DNA of 64,000 bases from Marilutibacter chinensis (lineage in GTDB: Bacteria > Pseudomonadota > Gammaproteobacteria > Xanthomonadales > Xanthomonadaceae), in NCBI RefSeq assembly GCF_021725675.1, contig NZ_JAKJPO010000001.1, positions 1,178,001-1,242,000 of the forward strand, written 5' to 3'. The notes under the pieces were generated by a model. It was not told the origin of the DNA. It was given only the letters and a program-made list of their open reading frames with translations, and made no database searches. Shown here piece by piece: positions 34,471-43,994 of this stretch. The translations under genes were made by a program, and so were the position numbers. Positions within the stretch are counted from its first letter, which is position 1. The number at the start of each line of letters is the position of its first letter.

Positions 34471-35901
34471 TCACGCGACCGGCAGCGGCAGCAGTACGCG
34501 TGGAGCGCCAATCCCCGGTACGTCCGCGACCGCCCGTGCCACGTGTGCGACAGCGGAACGCAGCATCGTCGGTGCGACATGGCGGCGATGCGTGCGCGTG
34601 ATCATCGCGATGTAGAGCCGGCCAAACAGGTTCGTCGGCCGGACCCGGGTTCCCAGTCCGAACCGGGTCGTTCCATCCGTCATCCGCTCAACGCGCACGC
34701 AGGAACGGAACGACAGATGTCTGTCGTCCGCTCCCAGCAGCACTTCCACCCAGCGCCCGCTCTCTTCGCGGCGCACATCCAGCACCGGAAAGCGTCCGTC
34801 GAAGCGCTGCCGGCAAGGCCCCTCCGACAGCAGCGACGATGCCGGACAGCCCAGGCGCGACGTCCGCAGCCCCAGAGGTCGGACCAGCACATTGCGGAAC
34901 GCCATCAGCCCGGTGACGCTCGCAGCCTGATTGCACACGAAGCCTTCCAGCATGCAGGCCATGATCCGCTCGACGTCGGCCTCCGGCATGGTCCCGGAAG
35001 GCAGCTCGAGCGCGAACCAGTCCTGATGCACGTTGGCACCATCGAGCACGTCCGCCAGCAACGAACCGGGCGGCGGCGACGGATGTTCGTCGACCCTGCA
35101 GTGCCCGGCGTTGCGGGCGGCAAACCCCCGGGGTTTCCTCGTGCGACGCATGCGCGCACCGAGAATGCCCGCCATCGAACGTGAGCGGCGACAGGCCCGC
35201 CCCGCAAGGCTGTCCGCGGGCGCCGACAACGCCAGGACGGTCGCCGGCACCTGGCCGGCGGCGAAGGCCTCCGCGACTGCTTCTGCCACGGTATCCGGCA
35301 GCAGCTCCGTCAGCGACGGAATGTCCCCCTGCCCGGCGCGGACCAGGCGCTCGAGTTCCGACGACAGTCCGCCGCCCAGCTCGTTGCTGTGACAGGACAG
35401 GGCCATCAGGGCCGGATGCCCCGCGGCGAGCGGAACGAAGCGATGCCAGGTGCCGCCGCCGAAGCGGACGGTGAACATCGCATCGGGGGGCACGTCGACG
35501 CATTCGAGCGTGCGGGCAAAACCACGCGGATCGGCGTCGATCCGTTCCCGCGACTCCGTCGAAAAGCACAGCCGCGCACCGCCGCTGCCGGCGACCGCGG
35601 TGAACACGCGGTGGCCGGCATGACAATGGAATGGATGCCCCTGCGGACCGACGACGAAGGAATACAGCGCGGTCGGATCGCCGCGCGACAGATCCATGCT
35701 GCCGATACGTGCCGACGGCTCGTCCAGGGCGTCGGCGTGATGCGGATGGCGCGCCTGCAGCGCGGCCGTCGAGGCGATCAGCCGGTCCCCTTCACCGATT
35801 CCAAGCTGCCCGACCAGCGTCACCTCGACCGGCAGGCCGCCGGAACGGGACCGGAGCGAGACCGATGGAAAAGTGTCGACGCGTCCCTGTGCGATACCCA
35901 T
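34471..35901 (-). CDS. Cupin-like plus DUF2867 two-domain protein
   Basis: 476 residues. The N-terminal half has a cupin-like pattern of histidines ([19 protein letters not shown], then [16 protein letters not shown]). The C-terminal half, from about 320, is a DUF2867 domain ([21 protein letters not shown], then [21 protein letters not shown]). A basic linker ([16 protein letters not shown]) lies between. The start follows the ArsR stop by 15 bases, so it is the regulated partner of that repressor. Function unknown; a metal- or acid-binding cupin is possible from the histidines. Confidence 0.75.
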   Translation of the reverse strand: MGIAQGRVDTFPSVSLRSRSGGLPVEVTLVGQLGIGEGDRLIASTAALQARHPHHADALDEPSARIGSMDLSRGDPTALYSFVVGPQGHPFHCHAGHRVFTAVAGSGGARLCFSTESRERIDADPRGFARTLECVDVPPDAMFTVRFGGGTWHRFVPLAAGHPALMALSCHSNELGGGLSSELERLVRAGQGDIPSLTELLPDTVAEAVAEAFAAGQVPATVLALSAPADSLAGRACRRSRSMAGILGARMRRTRKPRGFAARNAGHCRVDEHPSPPPGSLLADVLDGANVHQDWFALELPSGTMPEADVERIMACMLEGFVCNQAASVTGLMAFRNVLVRPLGLRTSRLGCPASSLLSEGPCRQRFDGRFPVLDVRREESGRWVEVLLGADDRHLSFRSCVRVERMTDGTTRFGLGTRVRPTNLFGRLYIAMITRTHRRHVAPTMLRSAVAHVARAVADVPGIGAPRVLLPLPVA

Positions 35902-35916
35902 CAGTGGCCTCCGGCG

Positions 35917-36270
35917 TCAGGACTTCGAGGATCCGGTGTCGTCGTTGCCGCGCCCGCCGCGTTTCTCCTGCGCACGGGCCCGGCTCTCGCGCTTCAGCGG
36001 CCGCGCCACCGGACACGCTTCGGTCATCCAGCCGAACAGCGTGTTGGTCAGTCGTTCGGTCTGCTGGCGGAAGTAGACGAACTGACCGCGGCGCTCGCGC
36101 ACGATCAGGCCCGCGTCCTCCAGCACGCGCAGGTGACCGGACAGCGCCGGCTTGCTGAAGTCGAAGCGCTCGCCGATTTCGCCCGCGGTCATCTCGCCCT
36201 CGCTGAGATAGGCCAGGATCTTGCGGCGGGGAACCGAGGCGAGCGCCTCGAAGACACGATCGATCGACAT
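35917..36270 (-). CDS. ArsR-family repressor
   Basis: 117 residues. Winged HTH from about 5-85: FEALASVPRRKILAYLSEGEMTAGEIGERFDFSKPALSGHLRVLEDAGLI. The metal-binding ELCVC motif of classical ArsR is absent (the only Cys is in WMTEACPVAR), so it belongs to the non-metal, SdpR/YczG-like group. It is first in an operon with the cupin/DUF2867 gene and likely represses it through the palindrome at 36281-36304. Confidence 0.9.
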   Translation of the reverse strand: MSIDRVFEALASVPRRKILAYLSEGEMTAGEIGERFDFSKPALSGHLRVLEDAGLIVRERRGQFVYFRQQTERLTNTLFGWMTEACPVARPLKRESRARAQEKRGGRGNDDTGSSKS

Positions 36271-36277
36271 TGTGGCG

Positions 36278-36304
36278 ACAATAGTTAATTAATTTATTAA
36301 CTAT
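36278..36304 (-). promoter_or_regulatory. ArsR operator overlapping a -10 box
   Basis: ATAGTTAAT (36281-36289), six bases, ATTAACTAT (36296-36304) is a perfect 9-base inverted repeat in an AT-rich island within GC-rich DNA. On the minus strand TATTGT (36283-36278) overlaps it and lies 7 bases before the ArsR start. This is the arrangement expected of an autoregulated ArsR promoter. Confidence 0.75.
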
Positions 36305-36361
36305 TTACTCCGACTCCGCCGCGGATGCAACCCCCTTCGCCGGCCGGGATCCGGAAACGAC

Positions 36362-36387
36362 GACGGCCCGGAGCCGGCCGGGCCGTC
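36362..36387 (-). terminator. Probable hutU terminator
   Basis: GACGGCCCGG and CCGGGCCGTC form a perfect 10-base stem around a 6-base loop, 24 bases after the hutU stop on the minus strand, followed by a short T-rich stretch (GTCGTCGTTTCC). Confidence 0.55.
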
Positions 36388-36410
36388 GCGATGCTGCCGG
36401 GACCGCGACC

Positions 36411-38087
36411 TTACGCCATCGGCAGCTTCAGGCCCTGCTCCTTCGCGCACTGTTTCGCGGCCTCGTAGCCAGCGTCGGCGTGGCGCATCACTCCGGTACC
36501 GGGGTCGTTCCACAGCACCCGGGCGATGCGCCTGTCGGCGGCTTCGCTGCCGTCGCAGACGATCACCACGCCGCTGTGCTGGCTGTAGCCCATGCCGACG
36601 CCGCCACCGTGGTGCAGCGACACCCAGGTCGCGCCGCCGGCGACGTTGAGCATCGCGTTGAGCAGCGGCCAGTCGGACACCGCGTCGGAGCCGTCCTTCA
36701 TCGCCTCGGTCTCGCGGTTCGGGCTGGCGACGCTGCCGCTGTCCAGGTGATCGCGGCCGATCACCACCGGCGCCTTCAGCTCGCCGTTGCGGACCATCTC
36801 GTTGAAGGCGAGGCCGAGCTTGTGGCGCAGGCCGAGGCCGACCCAGCAGATCCGCGCCGGCAGGCCCTGGAAGCTGATCCGCTCCCTGGCCATGTCCAGC
36901 CAGTTGTGCAGGTGGGCGTCGTCGGGGATCAGTTCCTTGACCTTGGCATCGGTCCTGTAGATGTCCTCCGGATCGCCCGACAGCGCGACCCAGCGGAACG
37001 GTCCGACGCCGCGGCAGAACAGCGGACGCACGTAGGCCGGTACGAAGCCCGGGAAGTCGAACGCGTTCTCGCAGCCCTCGTCCTTGGCCATCTGGCGGAT
37101 ATTGTTGCCGTAGTCGAAGACCGGAATGCCCATGTCCTCGAAGTGCAGCATCGCCTCGACATGGACGCGCATCGACTTCTTGGCCGCGTCGCGCACACGG
37201 ACCGGATCCTCCTTCTGCATCCGCTCCCACTGCTCGACGCTCCAGCCGATCGGCAGGTAGCCGTGCACCGGGTCGTGCGCGGAGGTCTGGTCGGTGACCG
37301 CATCCGGACGCACGCCGCGCTCGACCATCCGCGGCAGGATCTCGGCGGCATTGCCGAGCAAGGCGATCGACTTCGCCTCGCCGGCTTCGGTGTACCTCTC
37401 GATCCGCGCCAGCGCGTCATCGAGGTCGCTCGCCTGCTCGTCGACGTAGCGCGTGCGCAGGCGCATGTCGATCCGGCTCTGCTGGCATTCGATGTTGAGG
37501 CTGCAGGCGCCGGCGAGCGACGCCGCCAGCGGTTGCGCGCCACCCATGCCGCCCAGGCCCGCAGTCAGGATCCACTTGCCCTTGAGGTCGCCGCCGTAGT
37601 GCTGGCGGCCCATCTCGACGAAGGTTTCGTAGGTGCCCTGCACGATGCCCTGGCTGCCGATGTAGATCCACGACCCCGCCGTCATCTGCCCGTACATCAT
37701 CAGGCCTTTGCGGTCGAGCTCGTTGAAGTGCTCCCAGTTGGCCCAGGCCGGCACCAGGTTGGAATTGGCGATCAGCACCCGCGGCGCATCCGGATGGGTC
37801 GGGAAGACGCCGACCGGCTTGCCGGACTGCACCAGCAGGGTTTCATCGTCGCCAAGCTCCTTCAGCGATTCGAGGATCGCGTCGAAGCTGTCCCAGTCGC
37901 GCGCGGCGCGGCCGATGCCGCCGTAAACCACCAGATCCTCCGGGTGCTCGGCGACCTCCGGATCGAGGTTGTTCTGGATCATCCGGAACGGCGCCTCGGT
38001 CAGCCATGACCTGCAGCTCAGTTCGCTGCCGCGCGGCGCGCGGATCGTGCGGGATGGATCGTGGCGGTTGCGGACGCTCTGGCTCAT
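36411..38087 (-). CDS. hutU: Urocanate hydratase
   Basis: 558 residues, full family length. Converts urocanate to imidazolonepropionate using NAD+, the second step of histidine degradation, in the cytoplasm. Recognisable blocks are [20 protein letters not shown], the NAD-binding [16 protein letters not shown] near 170-190, and [19 protein letters not shown]-type text in the C-terminal half (here starting [10 protein letters not shown]). It stands alone: no other hut gene adjoins, whereas hutF and hutI lie 11-16 kb to the right. A GGAG ribosome site precedes the ATG. Confidence 0.97.
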   Translation of the reverse strand: MSQSVRNRHDPSRTIRAPRGSELSCRSWLTEAPFRMIQNNLDPEVAEHPEDLVVYGGIGRAARDWDSFDAILESLKELGDDETLLVQSGKPVGVFPTHPDAPRVLIANSNLVPAWANWEHFNELDRKGLMMYGQMTAGSWIYIGSQGIVQGTYETFVEMGRQHYGGDLKGKWILTAGLGGMGGAQPLAASLAGACSLNIECQQSRIDMRLRTRYVDEQASDLDDALARIERYTEAGEAKSIALLGNAAEILPRMVERGVRPDAVTDQTSAHDPVHGYLPIGWSVEQWERMQKEDPVRVRDAAKKSMRVHVEAMLHFEDMGIPVFDYGNNIRQMAKDEGCENAFDFPGFVPAYVRPLFCRGVGPFRWVALSGDPEDIYRTDAKVKELIPDDAHLHNWLDMARERISFQGLPARICWVGLGLRHKLGLAFNEMVRNGELKAPVVIGRDHLDSGSVASPNRETEAMKDGSDAVSDWPLLNAMLNVAGGATWVSLHHGGGVGMGYSQHSGVVIVCDGSEAADRRIARVLWNDPGTGVMRHADAGYEAAKQCAKEQGLKLPMA

Positions 38088-38236
38088 GAGGGGCTCCGAT
38101 GGTCATGCCCGAAGGGCGGGCGTTCGATGCCGCCATTATCGCGCCGCCGCGCATCGCGGCACCGCCGCCGACGCATCGATGACCCCGCACCGCGGTCGAT
38201 TCCGGCGCGAAACCGGCCGGAACCCGCGGTTTTGTT

Positions 38237-38242
38237 TACGCT
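38237..38242 (+). promoter_or_regulatory. TANNNT -10 box 6 bases before TetR start
   Basis: TACGCT, then six bases (GTACAC), then the ATG at 38249; no Shine-Dalgarno site. The surrounding GTTTACGCTGTACAC (38234-38248) is also an imperfect palindrome and could be the operator of this TetR protein. Confidence 0.45.
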
Positions 38243-38248
38243 GTACAC

Positions 38249-38866
38249 ATGAAAGCCCGTTCCGATTCCGCAGGTCGCATCCTCCGGGCCGCCCGCCGCC
38301 TGTTCGAGCGTGAAGGACCAGCAGGGGTGACGATGCGCCGGGTCGCGGCCGCGGTCGGGCTGTCACCGATGGCGATCTACCGTCACTTCGAGAACCGCGA
38401 AGCCCTGCTGGCGCGGATCGGCGAGGACAGCTTCGAGTCGATCGCCGGGCACTGGTCGGCACGCGCGCAGGGGCTCGATCCACTGACCCGGCTGATCGAG
38501 GTGCATCGCCTCTATCTGGACTACGCCCTCACCCATCCACACCTGTTCGACCTGGCGTTCTCGATGCCGCGGCGCGACGCGAGACGCTATCCGGAGGACT
38601 TCCGCGCACGCCGCTCGCCGACCCTGACCGTGGTCGCCGACGCGGTTGCCGATGCGATCGCGGCCGGCGCGCTGCGCGAGGACGACGCATGGGCCGTCAC
38701 CATGACGCTGTGGGCGCACACCCACGGTCTGGTCGCGCTGTACCGCAGCGGCCGCTTCAATTACGACGAAGCGATGTTCCGCGACTTCTACGAGCGGTCG
38801 CTGCAGCGCCTGTTCGCCGGGCTGCAGGCGGACCGGCATGAACCGGCCCGCCTCCCCGATCAGTGA
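38249..38866 (+). CDS. TetR-family regulator
   Basis: 205 residues. N-terminal HTH at about 10-55 (AARRLFEREGPAGVTMRRVAAAVGLSPMAIYRHFENREALL). The C-terminal ligand-binding domain is of the general TetR_C_33 style (WAHTHGLVALYRSGRF). It diverges from hutU, 161 bases apart, but nothing ties it to hut regulation. Its 3' end overlaps, tail to tail, the small secreted-protein gene by 7 bases. Confidence 0.9.
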   Translation: MKARSDSAGRILRAARRLFEREGPAGVTMRRVAAAVGLSPMAIYRHFENREALLARIGEDSFESIAGHWSARAQGLDPLTRLIEVHRLYLDYALTHPHLFDLAFSMPRRDARRYPEDFRARRSPTLTVVADAVADAIAAGALREDDAWAVTMTLWAHTHGLVALYRSGRFNYDEAMFRDFYERSLQRLFAGLQADRHEPARLPDQ

Positions 38867-39297
38867 TTGCGCTGCACCGGTCGCTGCGGGATCCGGTCGC
38901 GGACGTGGGTACCGACCTCCACGCCCGAACGCCTGGCCGCCTCGATCGACTTGCGCCTGGCCTCGTCTTCCCGCACCTGGGTATCGATGCAGTTGTCCGG
39001 TCGCGCGTCACTGCCGGGACGGCCGGCGCAATAGGCCGGACCCGGTCCGCCGGCCGGCCCGGGTTTGCGTGCGGACGCCTTGTCCTGTCCCCGCGCGTCC
39101 ACGTCGTGGCCCTGCCCGCTGCGCGGGTCGACCAGGTGCACGCCGGGCTCGTCGATGGTCTGCGCATCCGCGCCTGCCGGAACGCCGCACCACAGCGCCG
39201 CCCAGAGCGCGATCAGCGCAAGGCCGGAGCGGTTGCCCGTGCGCAGGTGCAGCGCGGGCCGGAAGAGCGACCGAGAAAACGACTGTAAATAGTCCAT
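38860..39297 (-). CDS. Small secreted protein with Cx12C motif, paralogue A
   Basis: 145 residues. Signal peptide at about 25-47 (GLALIALWAALWCGVPAGADAQ). The mature part is polar and basic, with CAGRPGSDARPDNC, that is C-x4-GS-x2-R-x3-C, and later VEVGTHV. The gene at 39687-40067 has the same cysteine spacing and a DVGTRV end, so the two are diverged paralogues. I do not recognise a function. A longer reading from 39651 adds frameless sequence and is not used. Confidence 0.6.
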   Translation of the reverse strand: MDYLQSFSRSLFRPALHLRTGNRSGLALIALWAALWCGVPAGADAQTIDEPGVHLVDPRSGQGHDVDARGQDKASARKPGPAGGPGPAYCAGRPGSDARPDNCIDTQVREDEARRKSIEAARRSGVEVGTHVRDRIPQRPVQRNH

Positions 39298-39686
39298 GGC
39301 GAAAGGCTTCTTGTTCTTGTCGGCGGATCGGCCGCGATCGCGGCCTGCCGTGCGGGCCGGCGCCGAAAGCCGTGGCGACGGCTCGGGCACCGGAAGCTCC
39401 CATCCCTGGAAATGCGACGTGCCGCACCCTTGGCGGCGAACGGCCGACAAGGATAACCGAGGAGGCAGACTTGGCATAAACGCCGCCTGTACGGAGAAAA
39501 CCGGGTGCGGACGGCGATGACCGGAAACACGGGCAACCGGCGAAAAAGCAGCGGAGCGGGCACCCGGGACCCGGGGGAAGGTCGTGGAGGACGTCCGGAT
39601 GCACCGCTCCAACAGCATGGTCAACGGATCGGGAACCGCTGAGCGGACCATGCAGGAATCGGGTCGCCGAAACCGCGCGGTCCCGC
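39298..39686. other. Intergenic region between the two Cys-pair genes
   Basis: 389 bases with no supported gene. A 17-base string GAGCGGACCATGCAGGA (about 39640-39656) is also present at 22125-22141 and may be part of a dispersed repeat. Otherwise I see only upstream sequence of the minus-strand gene. Confidence 0.5.
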
Positions 39687-40067
39687 TCAGTCGTTGGCGC
39701 GGTTGAGTATCTGCGTGCTCGTCTCGGCGGCATGCACGCGCGTCCCGACGTCGGCGCGGCCGCTGGCCTCCTGGTCGTCGCGGTCATGGGCGCGGCCGCG
39801 GGCAGCGGTGCAGTCGCGAGAGCGGATATTCGAACCGGTCTGGCGCATGCAGCGTGGAGCGTGTGTCCCGTCGCGGTCGGCGGCGACTCCACCGGACCGC
39901 GCTTCGACTTCCGCATCCCCCTTCTCCGGCTGTACCGAGGCGGCCCGGGGCATCTGCGCCGATGGCACCTCGGCGGTCTGCGCCGTGGCGTCCAGCGCCG
40001 ATGCGCCCAACAGGAGTGCGATACTGGCCAATATGGACTGTGGTCCGATGGAATTGCCGCGGCTCAT
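39687..40067 (-). CDS. Small secreted protein with Cx12C motif, paralogue B
   Basis: 126 residues with a signal peptide (ILASIALLLGASALDATAQ, cleavage near 31). The mature protein is hydrophilic and ends in a compact domain with CMRQTGSNIRSRDC (C-x4-GS-x2-R-x3-C) and DRDD...ADVGTRV. Similar small proteins with a CxxxTGSxI motif are common in Xanthomonadaceae and have no known role. A GGAG ribosome site precedes the ATG. It diverges from the ThuA gene. Confidence 0.65.
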   Translation of the reverse strand: MSRGNSIGPQSILASIALLLGASALDATAQTAEVPSAQMPRAASVQPEKGDAEVEARSGGVAADRDGTHAPRCMRQTGSNIRSRDCTAARGRAHDRDDQEASGRADVGTRVHAAETSTQILNRAND

Positions 40068-40157
40068 GGGATGGTTTCTCCAGCAGGTGACGTCGTTGCC
40101 ACGATTACCCTGTACGTCGCTTGCGGCCGGACCGTCGCACCCCTGCAGCCTCCATGT

Positions 40158-40940
40158 ATGGAGAACCCGATCGTGAACCGAACCCGGCGGCTCCTGCTGT
40201 CGATCTGCCTGCTGGCGGGCCTGTGCGCCTGTTCCGGGGACACTTTGTCGAACGGGCCCGGCGCAACCGAGGCGACGCCTCCATTGCGCATGCTGGTTTT
40301 CACCCGCACCACAGGATGGCGACACGACTCCATTCCGGATGCGCTGAAGACGCTGCGTCAGCTTGCGGAAGCCGAGTCGATCGCCGTCGATGCCAGCGAG
40401 AATCCCGCCGACTTCAATCCCGGCAACCTCGCCCCCTACCGGCTGGTGGTGTTCGCCAACACCACCGGCGACGTGCTCGACGAGCACGGGCAGCGGGCGA
40501 TGAAGGCTTTCGTCCAGAGCGGCGGCGGCTTCATCGGCATCCATTCGGCAGCCGATACCGAGCACGACTGGCCGTGGTACGGGGACCTGGTCGGCGCATG
40601 GTTCGCCAACCACCCGCCGGGCCTGCAGAGCACGCGCGTGGAATTCGCCCGCGAAGGCATCGCGCCCGGGGAGCGTCACTGGCCGGTCACCGACGAGATC
40701 TACAACTATCGCGACAACCCACGCGGCCGCGTCACGGTGATCGCCACCGTCGACGAGACCCTGTACGAAGGCGGTGGGATGGACGGCGACCATCCGATCG
40801 CCTGGTGTCATGAACGCCTCGGCGGCCGGGCCTGGTATACGGGCCTCGGCCACGATCCGGCCGTGTACGCGGACGCGACCTTCCGCCGTCATCTGGCCGG
40901 CGGCCTGCGATACGCAGCAGGGCTCTCCGCGCAATGCTGA
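40158..40940 (+). CDS. ThuA-like domain lipoprotein
   Basis: 260 residues. Lipobox LCAC near residue 22. The rest is a ThuA-like glutamine-amidotransferase-fold domain: MLVFTRTTGWRHDSIPDAL, then FVQSGGGFIGIHSAADTEHDWPWYGDLVGA and RAWYTGLGHDPAVY. Members are linked to sugar (trehalose, glycoside) use and are often secreted. Substrate unknown. The start is the ATG giving the signal peptide at the N-terminus; a GTG five codons later is possible. Confidence 0.9.
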   Translation: MENPIVNRTRRLLLSICLLAGLCACSGDTLSNGPGATEATPPLRMLVFTRTTGWRHDSIPDALKTLRQLAEAESIAVDASENPADFNPGNLAPYRLVVFANTTGDVLDEHGQRAMKAFVQSGGGFIGIHSAADTEHDWPWYGDLVGAWFANHPPGLQSTRVEFAREGIAPGERHWPVTDEIYNYRDNPRGRVTVIATVDETLYEGGGMDGDHPIAWCHERLGGRAWYTGLGHDPAVYADATFRRHLAGGLRYAAGLSAQC

Positions 40941-41020
40941 GCAGCCGGCCGCAAGCAGGTCCCCGCTCCGCGGAACGACATCCCCCATCGCCTGCAACAT
41001 CTCCCCGTCAAGATCGCTCC

Positions 41021-42331
41021 ATGCCATCCATCCCGATCCGTGCGCGCGCGGCGCGCGCCGCCCTGGCTGCCGTTCTGGCCGCCGCCGCTCTCCTTTTCCT
41101 TGCAGCCTGCGTTTCGTCGCCGCATGAAGCGCGGGGCGGCCCGGCCGCGGCCCGGGTCCCGAACTCCTCACCACCCGTGCTGTTGGTGTCGATCGACGGC
41201 TTCCGCCCCGACTACCTCGAGCTCGGCATCACTCCGAACCTGCAACGCCTCGTCGACGGCGGCGTCCGCGCCGAATGGATGAATCCGTCCTATCCGTCGC
41301 TGACCTTTCCGAACCACTACAGCATCGTCACCGGACTGCGCCCGGACCGTCACGGCATCGTCCACAACAGCATGGAGGACGCCGGGCTGGGCGTGTTCCG
41401 GTTGAGCAACCGCGAGGCGGTGGGCGACGGCCGCTGGTGGGGCGGCGAACCGATCTGGGTCGGCGCGCACAAGGCGGGGCTGCCGAATGCGACGCTGTTC
41501 TGGCCTGGCAGCGAGGCGCCCGTCCAGGGCGTGCGCCCGGACCGCTGGAAGCCGTTCGATGCCGACATGCCCTACGAGACACGCGTCGACACCGTGCTCG
41601 GCTGGCTGGCCGAACCGGCGGCGACCCGGCCGCGCATCGCCACCCTGTATTTCGAGCGCGTCGACAAGGCCGGCCACGACCACGGCCCGGATTCGCCGGA
41701 AACGCGAGCGGCGGTCGCCGAGGCCGACGCGGCGATCGGCAGGCTGCTCGACGGGCTGCAGGCGCGCGACCTGCTCGACGCCGTCAATCTCATCGTCGTT
41801 TCCGACCACGGCATGGCGGCGACCCGGGGCGATCAGGCGATCGCGGTGGAGGACATCGTATCGATGCAGGACGGCAAGGTCGTGTCGTACGGCCAGTCGG
41901 TCGGCATCGAACCGATGCCGGGCCGCGCCGGCGAAGTCGAACGCAGGCTGGTCGAACGGTCCGCGGGGCGCCACGAGCACTACCAGTGCTGGCGCAAGCA
42001 GGAACTGCCGGCGCGCTGGCACTACGGCCGCAATCCGCGGGTGCCGTCGATCATCTGCCAGATGGACGAGGGCTGGGACGCGATACCGGCCGAGTACATC
42101 GAACGCCGCCGCACCGCCGGTACCCGCGGCTCGCATGGCTACGATCCGGCATTGCCGTCGATGCGCGCTCTGTTCGTCGCGCATGGGCCCGCGTTCCGCG
42201 ACGGCGTGACCGTGCCCCCGTTCGAGAATGTCGATGTCTATCCGCTGCTGGCACGGCTGGTCGGCATCGTCCCGGCGGAGAACGACGGCGACATCGCCCC
42301 GCTGCTGCCGGCACTGGAAAGCGAGGAGTGA
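41021..42331 (+). CDS. Ectonucleotide pyrophosphatase/phosphodiesterase lipoprotein
   Basis: 436 residues. Lipobox LAAC with Cys30. Alkaline-phosphatase superfamily, NPP type: metal ligand Asp59 (SIDGFRPDY), nucleophile Thr95 (YPSLTFPNHYS), then VDKAGHDHGPDS, VVSDHGM and the last His in RGSHGYDP, a complete two-zinc site. The Xanthomonas NPP, whose structure is known, is a close type; it hydrolyses nucleotide phosphodiesters in the periplasm. It follows the ThuA gene by 80 bases and may be co-transcribed. Confidence 0.93.
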   Translation: MPSIPIRARAARAALAAVLAAAALLFLAACVSSPHEARGGPAAARVPNSSPPVLLVSIDGFRPDYLELGITPNLQRLVDGGVRAEWMNPSYPSLTFPNHYSIVTGLRPDRHGIVHNSMEDAGLGVFRLSNREAVGDGRWWGGEPIWVGAHKAGLPNATLFWPGSEAPVQGVRPDRWKPFDADMPYETRVDTVLGWLAEPAATRPRIATLYFERVDKAGHDHGPDSPETRAAVAEADAAIGRLLDGLQARDLLDAVNLIVVSDHGMAATRGDQAIAVEDIVSMQDGKVVSYGQSVGIEPMPGRAGEVERRLVERSAGRHEHYQCWRKQELPARWHYGRNPRVPSIICQMDEGWDAIPAEYIERRRTAGTRGSHGYDPALPSMRALFVAHGPAFRDGVTVPPFENVDVYPLLARLVGIVPAENDGDIAPLLPALESEE

Positions 42332-42416
42332 GAGGAAACAGGCCCAGCACTCGGGCCTGGCTTCCCATACCTTCATCGATGTCCGAAACCGGCGAGTCGA
42401 TGGACGCAGGCGGTGC

Positions 42417-42422
42417 TAGCCT
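42417..42422 (+). promoter_or_regulatory. TANNNT -10 box 6 bases before ada-alkA start
   Basis: TAGCCT, six bases (GCACTC), then the ATG at 42429, with no Shine-Dalgarno site; predicted leaderless start of the alkylation-repair pair. Confidence 0.45.
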
Positions 42423-42428
42423 GCACTC

Positions 42429-43994
42429 ATGTCCTCTCCCGCTTCCACCGCCGTCACCGCGACCGGCCACGACCGCCCCGGACTGCCGCCGCAGATCTGC
42501 GCGCAGGCGCGGCTGAGCCGCGACGTCCGTTTCGACGGCCTGTTCTTCACCGCGGTCGCGACCACCGGCATCTACTGCCGGCCGGTCTGCCCGGCGCCGC
42601 CCGCGCACGAGAAGAACGTCAGCTACTTCGCCAACGCGGCCGCGGCCGAGGCCGCCGGCTACCGCCCCTGCCTGCGCTGCCGACCCGAGCTGTCGCCCGC
42701 CGACGGCCACTGGCGGCGCGGCGATGCCGCGGTCGCGCGGGCGATCCGTCTGATCGACGAGGGCCTGCTCGCCGACGCGCCGGTCGCGGCGCTGGCCGAG
42801 CGCGTCCATCTGGGCGAGCGCCAGTTGCGGCGACTGTTCGTCGAGCGCCTCGGCGCCGCGCCGCTGGGCGTGCACGCGACCCGCCGGCTGCTGTTCGCCA
42901 AGCAACTGCTCACGGAGACCGACCTGTCGATCACTGATGTGGCGATGGCCGCCGGCTTCGGCAGCCTGCGCCGCTTCAACACCGCCTTCAAGGAGGCCTA
43001 CCGGATGGCGCCACGCGAACTGCGCAAGCGTCCGTCGGCCTCGCGCGACGAGACCCTGGCCCTGCGCCTGGGCTACCGCCCGCCGTACGAGCTGGACGCG
43101 ATGCTCGACTTCCTGCGCGGCCGTGCACTGCCGGGCGTCGAAGTGGTGGACGAACACGGCTACCAGCGCGTGATCGCGCCGGTCGACGGCAACGGTCCCC
43201 CGGGCTGGTTGCGAGTCGGTGCCTGGCCCGACGACGAGCCGGCGCTGAAGCTGGAGCTGCATGGCGTGCCGCCGCTGCAGTTGCAGGCGGTGGTGACGCG
43301 CGTACGGCGGATGTTCGACCTCGACGCCGATCCGCAGGCGGTCGCCACCACGCTCGCCACCGATGCCCGGCTGCGACCGCTGCTGCAACGACGCCCGGGC
43401 CTGCGCCTGCCCAGCGGCTGGGACGGTTTCGAGATCGCGGTGCGCGCGATCATCGGCCAACAGGTCAGCGTCGCCGCCGCACGCACCGTCACCGCCCGCC
43501 TCGCCACGCGCTTCGGCAGCGTCTTCGAGCCGCCATTGGTCGAGGGCCTGACCCATCTGTTCCCGACTCCTGCGGCGCTGGCGGATGCCGACTTCGCCGG
43601 GATCGGACTGACCACGGCCCGCGCGGAAACCATCCGCACGATCGCCTGCGCCCTGCTCGATGGTCGCATCGACTTCCGTCCGGAGCAGACCCTGGAGGAA
43701 TTCGTCGATCGCTGGACCGCGCTGCCGGGAATCGGCCCCTGGACCGCGCAGTACATTGCCCTGCGTGCGCTGGCGCACCCGGACGCATTCCCGTCCGAGG
43801 ACCTGGTGCTGCAGAAGACCCTGCCGACCGACGGCTCGCGGCTGGGCGCGAAGGCCCTCGCCGCACATGCCGAGGCCTGGCGCCCGTGGCGTGCCTACGC
43901 CGTGATCCACCTGTGGCGCGAAGCGGCGGAAACGGCACGCGCCGCGCCGAACGCCCCCTCCCGTCCCGCCGCCAAGCGGAGGAAAACCGCATGA
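42429..43994 (+). CDS. alkA: Ada N-domain/AraC HTH/AlkA DNA glycosylase fusion
   Basis: 521 residues in three parts. Ada-type zinc domain with Cys50, Cys54, Cys81 and Cys84 (C-x3-C, C-x2-C); Cys50 corresponds to the methylphosphotriester acceptor. AraC-type HTH at about 95-190. AlkA domain from about 215, with the HhH-GPD motif LPGIGPWTAQYIALRAL and catalytic Asp in PSEDLVLQK. It should sense methylated phosphate, activate transcription and excise 3-methyladenine-type lesions. It overlaps ogt by 4 bases, so repair functions are coupled, and is likely self-activating. Confidence 0.93.
   Translation: MSSPASTAVTATGHDRPGLPPQICAQARLSRDVRFDGLFFTAVATTGIYCRPVCPAPPAHEKNVSYFANAAAAEAAGYRPCLRCRPELSPADGHWRRGDAAVARAIRLIDEGLLADAPVAALAERVHLGERQLRRLFVERLGAAPLGVHATRRLLFAKQLLTETDLSITDVAMAAGFGSLRRFNTAFKEAYRMAPRELRKRPSASRDETLALRLGYRPPYELDAMLDFLRGRALPGVEVVDEHGYQRVIAPVDGNGPPGWLRVGAWPDDEPALKLELHGVPPLQLQAVVTRVRRMFDLDADPQAVATTLATDARLRPLLQRRPGLRLPSGWDGFEIAVRAIIGQQVSVAAARTVTARLATRFGSVFEPPLVEGLTHLFPTPAALADADFAGIGLTTARAETIRTIACALLDGRIDFRPEQTLEEFVDRWTALPGIGPWTAQYIALRALAHPDAFPSEDLVLQKTLPTDGSRLGAKALAAHAEAWRPWRAYAVIHLWREAAETARAAPNAPSRPAAKRRKTA

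Noticed and set aside
38234-38248. Confident TetR operator
   Set aside because: GTTTACGCTGTACAC is only partly symmetric and also contains the -10 box, so it is mentioned as a possibility, not as a separate feature.
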